From Paratinospora sagittata (Eukaryota; Streptophyta; Magnoliopsida; Ranunculales; Menispermaceae): a DNA stretch of 64,000 nucleotides. Positions 22,959 to 34,281 of this stretch are shown here, piece after piece. The number at the start of each line of letters is the position of its first letter. Positions within the stretch are counted from its first letter, which is position 1. Under the pieces are notes generated by a model. It searched no databases. It worked only from the letters and a program-made list of their open reading frames with translations, and was not told where the DNA came from. The stretch spans positions 17,872,288 to 17,936,287 of the forward strand of contig CM069605.1 of the NCBI GenBank assembly GCA_035771175.1, in the 5' to 3' direction. Position numbers and translations under genes: made by a program.

Positions 22959-23400
22959 TGACAAAATCTGATGAAAGAATATGAAAAACTAAGATAACAA
23001 GACAAGGACTGATATAATAGAGTATAGAAGATTCAGAAACAAACAAAGAAAAAGATTTACCAAAGGTTAAAGATGAAGATTTAGCGGTAAATCTGAGGCG
23101 AGTTCAGGTAAGTTCTCGTTGAAGAGTCCAAGGGCACAAAAGGTGAAAAGTAACAGCTGAGTTACACAAGTTTGATTTTATAGTGAGAAAGCGATAAGCT
23201 CGCTCTTGACACACAATCTAGCACGTGACACTTCCTAGTCACTAAAGGCGGTTTATGTTATTTTTCATTTGTGATCGAGCAGCGTCCTACTTTTGACTAG
23301 CGATCATCATCGACTAGAGCTAATGTATGCGTTAGCGTCCTCACTTGTCGATATCTCTCTTCAGGACATTAACCATTGCTATTTGTTAGATTTGACCAAA
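22959..23400 (-). promoter_or_regulatory. Candidate internal promoter and leader intron for the env-like gene
   Basis: Read on the minus strand: inverted repeats (CTAGCGAT 23297-23304 with ATCGACTAG 23309-23317; GCTAAT 23319-23324 with GTTAGC 23331-23336; GTGAC/GTCAC 23225-23242; AGCGA/TCGCT near 23190-23205), then a TATA box CTATAAAATC (23176-23182), a ~120-bp leader, a donor TTG|GTAAATC at 23059, and an acceptor TTTCATCAG ending at 22968, ten bases before the ATG. The 92-bp candidate intron nearly matches the 93 bp at the homologous gene (55058-55150). Splicing is inferred. Confidence 0.55.
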
Positions 23401-23604
23401 TAGCCTTAAGTAACGCATGTTAAACAATATCAGAAGTTATATACCATTAACCATTCCATAAAAATTGAACATGGAGAAATTGTTTGAACATTCTAAGCAT
23501 TGCATGATTAAAGACAATTATTTATCACTGATAAAAATATTCTGATAATAGCATTTGTGATGAGAGAGACTTTTTATACCTTTGCATAGTTTTTGACATT
23601 TATC

Positions 23605-24731
23605 TCAGGGTACTGCAAAGTCCTCGATTAGAGCGCTTTGTCTCAATTTGAAGCAGCTAAAATAATTCATTATCTTTGTCCTCCATGCTGACTTCTTTAT
23701 CGAAATTCTATCAGGAGGTCTTTCATTGACTGTTCTGGATGTGCTTGCTGAGGATTGATGACACAGAGAGTGTATATCATCAGCCAGTTCACTTACACTC
23801 CTGGTTGGTAAATTTGCAAGAATGTCTTCTCTCTCAGATGATGTTTCTATCCCACTCAAAATATAATCAATTTTTTGAAAACTGATTTCAAATGGATTCG
23901 AGAACTTGTTTATAAAAGTTATTTTATATTTCCAGTTCTCAGGAAAACTATTGAAAAAATATTGTACTAAAGTAGAATGAGATAATGTTTTTCCAAAGTG
24001 TTCAAATTCATTTACAAGACGTATAAAACGTTGCAGGTTTTCATGAACAGACTCATTTTCTAGAACATTAAACTGAGCTATTGACTTTTCTAATATTCTA
24101 ACTTGGCTTCTAGTTTCATCCCTTCTTTCCATGGTTTACAAGAAATCACAACGCTCTTGTAAATTCATTAATCATGGTTCAATAGATTCAGCTAACATAG
24201 CTTATCATTCCATCTCTTAGGAAGCTTGTCATAGAAATATACTAAAGATATTTCAGCAAGTATTTCCTGATTCAGTTCTTGCATTCCGTCAAGAATGGAT
24301 TGATATATGTTGCATGTCGTATCGAGAGATTCATCTTCTGATATCTCAAAAGCATCGAATAGTCTCTCAGACTCTTTGAGCTTTTCATCTCTAGTGTTCA
24401 TCTTTTCAGAATGAAGTGATTTGAGAGTTTTCCAAATCTCCTTGGCACTCTCAAGATGAACTCTTTCTACTTCCTCGGATAAATAACAATACAAGGCATA
24501 GAAAATTTGAGCATTAAGTTTATCATTCAGTCTTTCTTTATCTGTCCAAAGCTCAATAGGCTTGTCTGGCATGGTGTAACCATTTTCAACCATTTCCCAT
24601 AGACTGATATCCTTAGATCGTAGAAAGGATTTCATCCTTATCATCCAATCTTCAAACCAATCTTTATTGAACAGAGGTGGTCTATCTAAAGGTTGACCTA
24701 CTTCCATGACAGTTCCTCTGGTCATTGCCAT
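23605..24731 (-). pseudogene. Copia gag with duplicated second half, frameshifted
   Basis: Capsid-type gene of the copia derivative. The first part (24731-24192) has the UBN2-family opening PPLFNKDWFEDWMIRMKSFL followed by LWEMVENGY, and continues to LPKRWNDKL. After a stop and frameshift near 24190, a second stretch (24131-23605) repeats the later half of the same domain: VLENESVHENLQRFIRLVNE, FEHFGKTLSHSTLVQYF, FPENWKYKITFI. Family gags normally have this half once. No zinc knuckle follows. The ATG at 24731 is chosen because it is the first in frame after the PBS. Pol is entirely absent between here and the env-like gene. Confidence 0.75.
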
Positions 24732-24773
24732 TGATATCAAAAAAATTGTGAAGTTTCTTTGAAGAGCAACACT

Positions 24774-24785
24774 GTTCTGATACCA
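24774..24785 (-). other. Primer-binding site of the copia derivative
   Basis: Reversed TGGTATCAGAAC, 11 of 12 to the initiator tRNA-Met complement, two bases inside the LTR at 24788. It sets the element's orientation as minus. Confidence 0.9.
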
Positions 24786-24787
24786 AT

Positions 24788-25828
24788 TGTGGCCCACTTA
24801 TGTCCAAGAGGGGGGTGAATTGGACACTTAGACAATTTAAAATTAATTACAATGACAAGATTAAAGTGTGGAAAAATAAGCAAGTATGCACAGTCGATTT
24901 ATAGTGGTTCGGCTACTTGCCTACGTTCACTATCTAACCTCCTCAGTTAGGATTTTAACTTTATCACTATAGAACTTCTTACGGGTGAAGATCAAACTAT
25001 TACACCTTTTCTCAACTTGCGGGTGTGAGAACAATAGTTACACTGCTTAGCTTCAAGGCGTGAGACCAACCTATCTCAACTTACGGGTGTGAGAACTACC
25101 GTTTCATCGTTGACACAAGAATATCAACTCAGTAGTTTACGTAGCTACTGTTACAACCTTGATATAGTATACAGGATATGAAAATTGAGTACAACTGTAT
25201 CCTATGAACTCTCTCTCAAATTACTCTTTCAGCAAGAATGATATAAGTTAAAACAGTGCTGAACGATTTGAGTGAAAACTTCAAATAGATTTTTAGATAA
25301 AGATAAAATGTTAGCTCAGTATGAAAATCTTTTGAATACGTAAAGTATCAAAGAAAACTACTGTAAAAACAGATCGACTTAAACTTTTTCTTAACCAGAT
25401 GAAAATTCGACTAACTTTTCAAAAAGTGTTTTAGCTCAGAGAATTTTCAGTGCTTAACAAATTGTTAAGTTTCTATATTTATAGACTTGTAGAGATGAAA
25501 CTGTTGTTCATTTGAATTTGAATTTCAAATATGAACGTTTACTCACAACAGGTAGAATATACCACGAAAATGGAAACTGCACAATTCATGAATATTATGT
25601 TTTTTTCCAAATACACGAATATGGAAAGTTTTAGAAGACGTGGTTCGTGATTCAGAGAATATCTCTTACAAATATAGAAATTTGATTTTGTACGAAAAGT
25701 TTTTCTAAAAAGGTGACGAAAAATGCGTACATGTCAGAACAGTAAAAATATCATTTATGTCGTTTTTGTTCCTTTGAGGGTACTCATAGAACTTCTGCAT
25801 CCTACTGAACAATGAAGTGAGGGCGCTA
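24788..25828 (-). repeat. 5' LTR of the pol-less copia derivative, piece 1
   Basis: Begins TGTGGCCCACTTATG (TGTTGGCC family, one base lost) and aligns closely with 14919-15025 plus 17778-18700. TATA box reversed at 25476-25484. It is broken at GCTAT (25824-25828) by a gypsy-C LTR and resumes at 29362. Confidence 0.9.
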
Positions 25829-26277
25829 TTGTGACGCCCCGAAAATTATTTCATCTAACCCATAACCCAATTGCACTTTGCCCAAACTCTATGCGTTGCC
25901 TTGTTATGTTTGGTGTTTGTTTCATGGTTGTTTAATGTTTGTATAGTTGATGCTTGATAATGTATATAAATATGTGTATCATAAATTGTATATGGGTCAT
26001 GTTAAATTAAATTATAATGCATATGTTATTATTTATGCATGGGCCCATTAAACCATGAATTGATATGAGTTAGGATTGATTGAATAAAAGGATAAATGGG
26101 AATGAAAATTTGGTGTATTAAATGGATTGGACATTTAAAATACATGGAAGCATGAGATTGGTTAAAGTACATGTGGTTGGTATGGGTAGTATGAGACCAA
26201 CACATGTGAAGGTTGGTGCATGAAAGTGGACAAGTGTCCCATGCTCACTTCTCTTCTTCAAGGAAGTGCTAGAATGA

Positions 26278-26372
26278 GTGGAGGGAATCAAGGAGAGAAT
26301 CAAGGAGGGAATCAAGGAGGGAATCAAGGAGAGAATTAAGGAGAGAATTAAGGAGGGAATCAAGGAAGTGCT
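26278..26372 (+). repeat. 15-bp purine-rich minisatellite
   Basis: About six copies of a GGAATCAAGGAGAGA-like unit. The open frame across it (repeated IKEGIKERIKE) is a by-product of the period being a multiple of three. Confidence 0.8.
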
Positions 26373-26599
26373 AGAAAGAGGTGAGTGGAGAGAAAGGAAA
26401 AAAAGAAGAGAAAGAAAAGAAGAGAAAGGAAAGAAGAAGAGAAAGGAGGGAGTTGCAGGAGGAAGATCTCTGCGACGTTTTCATCAAAGAGATGGATCTT
26501 TGACATATATGGTCAGATTGAGCTCAAAATTTGTCAGAAAGTTCGTAGCTTATGGTTATTCATTCTGGTCGGTGGAGATCTTGATCAGAGGTTTCGTCT

Positions 26600-27480
26600 A
26601 AGAGATCTAACCTCTCAAACAAAGTTGGTTGGAAAGTCTAGATTTCTCGCGCCGTTTCGCTCAAACTTCTAGATCTCCTTAATATACCGTTGGATGGATA
26701 TAAAATTTGGGTATGTAGTGTACAACTGATATTTCTCAATTCTGAACGGTGGAGATCTTTATGAGATGTTTCTTTTGAGAGATCTAACCTCTCAAACAAA
26801 GCTGGTCGGAAAGTCTAGATTTCTCGCGCCGTTTCGCTCAAACTTCTAGATCTCCTTAATATACCGTTGGATGGATATAAAATTTGGGTATGTAGTGTAC
26901 AACTGACATTTCTGAATTCTGAACGGTGGAGATCTTTATTAGATGTTTCTTTTGAGAGATCTAACCTCTCAAACAAAGCTGGTCGGAAAGTCTAGATTTC
27001 TCGCGCTGTTTCGCTCAAACTTCTAGATCTCCTTAATATACCGTTGGATGGATATAAAATTTGGGTATGTAGTGTACAACTGATATATCGGCAATCTGAA
27101 CGGTGAAGATCTTTATTCAATGTTTCGTTTGAGAGATCTAACCTCTCAAACAAAGCTGGTCGAAAAGTCTAGATTTCTCGCGCCGTTTGGTTCAAACTTC
27201 TAGATCTCCTTAATTTACCGTTGGATGGATATAAAATTTGGGTATGTAGTGTACAACTGATATTTCTACATTCGGAACGGTAGAGATCTTTATTAGATAT
27301 TTCTTTTGAGAGATCTAACCTCTCAAACAAAGCTGGTCGGAAAGTCTGGATTTCTCGTGCCGTTTCTCTCAAACTTGTAGATCTCCTCAATATACCGTTG
27401 GATGGATATCAAAGTTGGGTATGTAGTTTATAACTGATATTTCTGTATTATGAACGGTGTAGATGTTTATGCGTTTAGTA
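26600..27480 (+). repeat. 177-bp tandem repeat, about five copies
   Basis: GAGATCTAACCTCTCAAAC recurs at 26602, 26779, 26956, 27133 and 27310, exactly 177 bp apart. Each unit also carries TTCTCGCGCCGTTTCGCTC, ATACCGTTGGATGGATATAA and GTAGTGTACAACTGATAT. The related LTR at 15026 has a single divergent unit. Confidence 0.92.
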
Positions 27481-29361
27481 TTTGGTGTGATATAGTCATC
27501 TAACTTTGAGTATTCGCAGCAGGAAAGGAGAAATTGTCTGATTAGAGACTTGTTCATCAAAGATACTTATCTTTTCAGTCCACCGTTGGATTGGGCTGAT
27601 ATTTGGACAGAAGGTTTGTTTCTTCACATACTTCAATCTGTACGGTTGATTTTGTGAGTACATATTTCTGTTGGTAGATTGATACATCTGAACAAAATAT
27701 TAAATGAAGAATTGGTAGGGTTGCTTGTATTAGACCTAAATTTAGAATATCAACTTAGACCTTTCCAAATAGCTTGCATGTCAACTATGTTGACCTAGTT
27801 GCCATTGTTGATGAACCCATGATGCAAAATCAGTGATATACATGGCTGAACATGGTGACCTAATGTAAATCGGCAATATGGCCTAAGTATGAAAAATTTC
27901 ATATTTTAGGGCTTTTGATGCTTTTGGCCTAGAATCATTGAATTGATGCAACTTATGTTTAATTAATCATGATTAGGGTTGATTATGCTACTGATTTGGT
28001 GGTTGTGACCATATCATGGGTTAGGCCTACTTGTGATCAAGTGACCCAATTTGGGCATGTAAGGAATTGAAAATCAGTATTTTTGATTAATAGAATGGTT
28101 TATGAATGAGAACTATGCATTAGAGGCCTAAGTCATGTGATTTGAGTTGAATGATGGGATTAGATGGAATTTAGGCCTATTGTTTATATGTGGGCTGATT
28201 TAGGGTTGATGTGTAATGTCTATGTGATTGAGCATAGAAATTGATGTATGGTAGGATATTGATGTATGTTTCAGGATCTTGATTGGGTTGATTCGGTTTG
28301 GTGGTCGTGTGTGGTTAAATACTCTCGCGATGCTTGGTTGTGAGTAGACTTCATTTATGATTATATCTTTTATGTCATCATATCACTTATATATATTGTA
28401 TGTTGAAAGCATGAATGTGTTCTAATGTTTTGAATGATGCATTGATTTGAGAAAACCTTATGACTTTGGTTGGGCCCATCTATCTGGCTAATAGGGGGAC
28501 TTAACATTGTCATAGGAGGGTTTTAGGAAAGGAAATGATTGGGGTCAACGGTACGGTGAAATAGACGTGCACTAGTAACCCCAAATAAAACATGATTGGG
28601 ATCAACGGTACGGTGAAATAGACATGCACTAGTAACCCAATGCATGTGGAATGTGGATCCAAATTGATAAGCTTTTACTTGCATCGAACTTATTATAAAT
28701 GCTTGATATCTATATGTTATGAGCTTTTAATCATGCTACACATTGACATGCATACATGATATTTATTGATGAGTATTGATAGCATATTTGAATTCTATTC
28801 ACTGGGCACCGTTGGCTCATCCTCATTTTCCTCTTTCAGGTCCTTCTGTCCCGAATAAGGGCAAATGAGTAGTTATATCTTGAGGGCCTTGCCTGCGAGA
28901 GAATCCAAAGCTTCGATGTGAGTTGAGAGACATTTTGATTGAACTGTGTTTTAAATTATGAAGTATTATATTTTGGATTATGTAATTATAATACTTACCA
29001 CATTGTAGTATGGGTGAGTTGGGACTTGTTAGATAGACCATGTGGGCATATGACGGTTTTTATTTGTACCCACAATTTTGGACTTTATATGTGTATGTCA
29101 ATTTTAATGGACTGTAGGGATTATGATTTTATTTATGGTTCATTTTTATGGATTATCTCTTGTCTTTGATGATTAATACGGTGGGTAGTTTTGTTTAGTA
29201 CCTTTTGATATTATGTCGTCATTTGAGATAAGGCTCGTAGGGTCTCAACCACCTCACGGGAGTTGAGGAGTGGTCAGAGATGCCTACGCCGGGCGTCCCG
29301 CCCCGGCATTCCGCATGCCACTCCCTGCGGGGTTGGTGGTCCTGGGCGCGGGGTCGCCACA

Positions 29362-30212
29362 GCTACTAAGTAGTAAGCGTCCTGACTTGCTTAAACAATT
29401 AAACGACTTAAAGCATGACGACGCTACTTCGCAGTAAGCGTCCAACTTTCTTTTAAATCGCAAAACATATGAGGGCGCTACTCAAGAGTAAGCGTCCTGG
29501 CCTATTAAAAGCAGTTTAAAAACAATGTTTAAGCGCGCTGATGGACGGTGAACGTCCTGAAAGTTATTTAAGTTGATTCTAAAGATGAGAGCGATCCTAC
29601 ACAAGTAGCATCCTGATAATTCATTCAACTTATAACTTATTAGCGTCCTTAAAGATAGAAATCACTTAAAGATAAAAAGATCTTTCAGCGAGCTGAAACT
29701 AAGTCAGCGTCTTGACATTCTCAAAGGTTGATAAAAGAAAGGTCACTACTAACGAGTAAGCATCCTTATTAAATAGTTCAACTCAACCTTGAGCGTCCTA
29801 ACATTTTATCAGCGTCCTAACTCATCAAGCCCAAGAGGGCGTTGCTAAAACATTAGCGTCCTGAAAGACTTTATAAAAGCGAATTTTGATTTCTCAATTA
29901 AAACTAGATAAAACATCATTGTTTCTTTTAATCAAAACAAATACTTTAGAAATCATAAGGTACGATTAAAATATTACGATCAAAATATGCAAACGATAAA
30001 AATCTTGCTGAGAGTAAGATGATCTATAGACTTTACATTTTAAGTAGTGACAGACTCGGAACTTTACTTTGATGTTCAATAGGCTTGTCATCACGGTTCC
30101 TTGATCTTGATTCTTGATAAATCTGAAACACTTGATAAGATCATTAAATAGACCAACTAGAGATATTTGGAATCATCAAAACATTCATGTCATGGGGTTC
30201 ATTGAGATAACA
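29362..30212 (-). repeat. 5' LTR of the pol-less copia derivative, piece 2
   Basis: Resumes at GCTACTAAGTAGTAAGCGTCC, carries the same U3 inverted-repeat array as 18693-19200, and ends GAGATAACA. The outer flanks are ATTAG (14914-14918) and ATTTG (30213-30217), a 4/5 duplication that bounds the whole 14919-30212 element. Confidence 0.9.
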
Positions 30213-30366
30213 ATTTGCACTAAAATTTGGTTTTCTAAGGTTCTTAACACTTGATTTGAGTCTTCACATCAATAATTTAGGGTTTTTATGGGTTCAATGT
30301 CTCCAATTTACTCAAGGTATTAGGTATATGTTCGATACTTTGCCTTAATACTTTAGTGGGGCGTCA
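30213..30366 (-). repeat. Gypsy-B LTR, piece 4 of 4
   Basis: Short noncoding tail ending GGGGCGTCA, which reversed gives TGACGCCCC, a plausible LTR start. Confidence 0.55.
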
Positions 30367-31383
30367 TAGTGCTCCCTAAAATGCTACGACCAATAGTGAG
30401 TTGTACACCCCAAATAGCATAGGCTATGACCTAATGTGAGTTGTATACCCCAAATTGCAAAAGCTATGGCCAACTGTGAGTTGTACACCCCAAATAGCAA
30501 AGGTTACAACCAACTGTGAGTTGTACACCCCAAATAGCACAGGCTACGGGTAAATGTGAGTTGTACACCCCAAACAACAACAACTATGACCAACTGAGTT
30601 TTACACCCCAAATAGCAAAGGCTACGACCAATTGTGAGCTGTGCACCGCAAATAGCAAAAGCTATGACCAATTGTGAGTTGTACACTCCAAATAGCAAAG
30701 GCTACGATGGACTGTGCGCCACACCCCCAAAGTGGCAGAGGCTACGACCAACTATGAGTTGTACACCCAAAATAGCAAAGGCTACAACCAACTATGAGGT
30801 ATACACCCCAAAGTAGCAAGAGGCTACGACTAATTATGTGCACCACACACCTAGAGTAATAGAGGATACTATCGCTTGTGCAGTACGTACCCCAGAGTAG
30901 CAAAAGATTACGACCACCTACGAACAAAGAGCCATGGTCAATCGTCTTTCAAAGGCTGAGGATGCTTACAGATGAAAGGATATAGCTAATCATAAAAAAA
31001 ACTACAACCATTGAAGAACGAAAGACTGCATCCAATCATTAACCAAAGAATACAACCATCTAAACAAATAGCTACAACCAATCGTCCTCACAAGGCAACA
31101 ACCGGTATTAAAGTTATGATGGGTCACGTAGGCTACACACCCTAAAACAACAAGGGGTTACAACCAACAAGGCATTGTGTGCATAGAACACCAGAAGTTT
31201 GGAGTCCACAACCAGTGATATGTTCAAAACGAATCAACGCCAATGTAACGCTAGGTAAAGAACACCTTATGGCGAGCATACGCATCCACATAGTAAGTGG
31301 GACAACCAAACAACCAGTCTTGAGTCAAACAAGGTACATAAACGCATTTTGTCTCTATGTTCTTGATAACCCCCCTCCCCTGC
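30367..31383. repeat. 40-bp minisatellite with degenerate tail
   Basis: About 13 copies of a 40-bp unit (GGCTACGACCAACTGTGAG, then TTGTACACCCCAAATAGCAAA) cover 30376-30925. Degenerate TACAACCAA...-type copies trail off to about 31340. Taken as spacer repeat of the Tat-like element because a similar GCTACG motif precedes 3713. Confidence 0.85.
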
Positions 31384-32510
31384 TGTGAAAAATTCTTGCA
31401 AGTGTATAAGGTAATTATAACACTTTCAAGGTCGAACTCATAGAGATTGGTATCACTTTTTAAACCCTAATCTTAAGATTTAATATACTTAAAATAGGAC
31501 TTTCAAGTCAAAATAAAGTGAGTTTTTTTTTCTAACAACCTAAGTTCAATATCAAACAAAATAAATAAATAATTAAATTGCTAAAATAAATAGATAAAAT
31601 TTTAAGGCATGCATGTGAGAAAAAAAAAATGGAAATAAACTAAAAATAAATTTGAACATTCTAGAAAATACCTTCAAGCAAACTAGAAATCCTAAAAACT
31701 CACAAGCACACAAAAAAACCCTAATATGACCTAAACTTTAAAAATATGAAAAATATATTAAATTAACTCTTAAAATTAGGAAACTTGGTATTTTGAACTT
31801 TTATAATAAAACCTAACTACTGCTGAAGATGGAATAGAAAAATAAAAATCGAGCATACTACTTCCTAGTCAAATCTAGCTCCAAAATCACACATTTCTAC
31901 CCTAGTTTTACCAAAATCATAACTTAAAAATGCAAAAATCAAGACCTAAAACTAAAAAAATAGAAAACTAATAAGAAAAAACAAATCTATGACTCTTAAA
32001 TAACTTTAAGACAATCTAAAAAAATAAAAATAAAAATCAGTGACCATAAATGTTAAGAAATTGTTTGATACGAATCGAGGAAAGTAAAATAAATAAAAAA
32101 TAAAGACATGCAAAACAAACAGATAAAGCAATAAGAATACTAGTAAGACAAGAATTGAGGGAAAAAAATTAAAGAAATTAAGAACTTTATTAAGCAAAAA
32201 AGGAAACTTACAACCAAAAATCACCAAAGATTGGAGATTGTCACTATCTCCCCTCCTTGATGTTCAAAGCAATAAAACGGAAATATAAACTAATCTAAAC
32301 AGTAAAGAAAAGGAAAAAGAAGGATATCAAAGGTAGATGCCTAAGTGTCTATTTATAAGCTTTTCAACCCAAAGAATACAAGTTTAAGCCAACATCTGTT
32401 AGGTTTAACATAAAAAAATGAGATTTGATTTCTATGATTTGATTCAATCTTCTAACTCTTTAAGTTTATCCATTCTTCACTCCTTTGGGCTTCTTTACAC
32501 TGTCCCAAGG
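31384..32510 (-). repeat. Athila-like LTR fragment
   Basis: Begins TGTGAAAAATTCTTGCAAGTG and has the ATAGAGATTGGTATCAC...ACCCTAATCTTAAGATTTAAT pattern of the 11775 LTR. Reversed TATA box GCTTATAAAT at 32351-32360. It is cut at 32511 by a copia LTR. Its far end was not located. Confidence 0.55.
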
Positions 32511-34281
32511 AACCCCATGAAGAATATTGTGATGATTACAAACTACTCCATCTCATGATCTAATAAGTTTATTGAGTATTTTAGTAAAGCAATATGAAGA
32601 GGATCATATCTCAAGAAGAATTCACTCAATTGGGCTTATACCAAGTCATGGTAAATCAAGTCGACAAGGATCGAAATCAAGAACTCTAAAAGGTTTAATG
32701 TCAGTTTAGATTTGTAGGACTTTACTCTATAACAATTCAGCAAATCTATGACAAAACAAGCTTTTCAAAAATATCTTGATTCTTAATGAAAATGAGTTTG
32801 ATCGATTTGTTTAAGTACTTTCAAATGAATTTCATATTATTTGAATGTTTTTCAAAGTGTTTGATTTGATCCAAAGAGTACAAAGTTTGATTTGATTTGA
32901 TCGGATTTCAAAAGTGAAAAATCAGAAAAATCATGTTAAGTGTCGATGAGGACGTTAATGGAGGTCCAAGAGGCTAATGTAGGGGCTAGTCACTTAATAT
33001 CAGGCCAACATTGCAGGACGCTACCTCTCCATCAGGCTCTACTAGTTTTTGAAAACGTGTGGACATATTTTCAAGTAGGACGCTGATGTCTGATTAGTGC
33101 TCTCCTTGTCATTCTAGGAAACTAGTCGTTAAATCCATAGGATGCTAATACTTGGAAGTGAAGTTCACCAGGACGTTAGTGCTTGATTAGCACCCTCCCT
33201 GAGCTAACTAAGAACAACTTGATTTTCAAGTTGTCAACGCTTTAGGAAACTACTACTGTATTAGGACGCTACAACAAGAGTTCACCTGTTTCATACATCT
33301 ATGTAGTAGCTTCCTCACACTGCTTCAAGACGCTAATGCAAGGCATGTCAGAGAATTTGACACTGTCATTGCAGCTGCCTAAAAAAGGTTATTTTTGAAT
33401 CAATTTTCATTTTTGTGTAAACTGAATTGAATCAGAATACTTGTGGTAAAACTGAACTTACCATTTACATGAAAGATTTGAGTCGTTAGACTCAACAAAT
33501 TGATTTACTTTCTGACAGTCTCAAGAATTCAAAAACTACCGTTTTGGCGCTGTGTTTATAAATATTTAATTTCAATGAGATTGAAGAATGGTTTTTAAAA
33601 TCTTTGTGCTCAAACTATTTGAAAGTTAGTCATTTTTAAAACATTTTCAAAGCTGCATAAAATCACTCTGATAAATACTTTTCTTTCAAAGGTTTGGTTT
33701 TCTTGAACTTACATTTTTCATCTTTGGAAAACCGGTGAAAAAAGAGAGTGTTTGATTTACTCGATCTTCAGCTATTTCAAATTGATATATCTTTGTTGAA
33801 TCTATTGTTCGAGTAAAAGTTCGTAGGATATAGTTGTACTCAAATTGTATATCAGTTATCATCTGTATCAAGTTGTCATTTGCTGCAACTACATAAGTTG
33901 CTAATTCCATTTAGTAGGATAAGTTGTCTTACACCCGTAAGTTAAGAGTTTAGAGGTTGGCTCACACTCGTCAAGTTGAGTAGGATAGGTTGTTTCACAC
34001 CTATAAGTCGAGTGTTGTAATGGTTGTTCTTACACCCGTGAAGTTGAGAAGGTTGTAACGATTTTATTCTCACCCGTTAATAGGATAGCTTAGTGAAGCC
34101 TTGAAATCCTAACTGAGGAGGTCAGGTAGTGGAGCTAGGCATATAGCCAAAACACTATAAATCACTGTGCAAAACATCTTACATTGTTATTATTACTGTC
34201 ATTGCACTGCAAATTAGCAAATGATTTTAATTAACCATAGTTGTCCAATTCACCCCTCTTGGACACACTTTTGGGCCAACA
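32511..34281 (+). repeat. Copia solo LTR ('GGCCAACA' end)
   Basis: Starts TGTCCCAAGGAACCCC followed by the family's GTGATGATTACAAACTAC, and ends CAATTCACCCCTCTTGGACACAC...GGGCCAACA. TATA-like TTTATAAATATTT lies near 33555. Upstream at 32940-33320 are inverted repeats (GGACGCTGAT...ATTAGTGCTC at 33078-33105; TTAGTGC/AGCAC near 33176-33195). No PBS follows, so no internal region is attached. No convincing duplication was found. Confidence 0.7.

Larger units (their letters stand above)
25829..29361 (+). repeat. Gypsy-C solo LTR inserted in the 5' LTR
   Basis: 3533 bp, TGTGACGCCCCG...GGGTCGCCACA, flanked by GCTAT (25824-25828) and GCTAC (29362-29366), a 4/5 duplication. The partner LTR has an empty site (GGCGCTACTAAGTAG near 18693). 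It contains a 15-bp minisatellite, a 177-bp tandem repeat and a GC-rich 3' terminus. The CACTGGGCACCGTTGGCTCATCC...TTTCAGG block is typical near gypsy LTR ends. No genes. Confidence 0.88.

Noticed and set aside
26278..26640. Open frames encoding repeated IKEGIKERIKE and RKKRRERK
   Set aside because: They arise from a 15-bp minisatellite and a purine-rich tract inside a gypsy LTR. There is no protein family match by eye.
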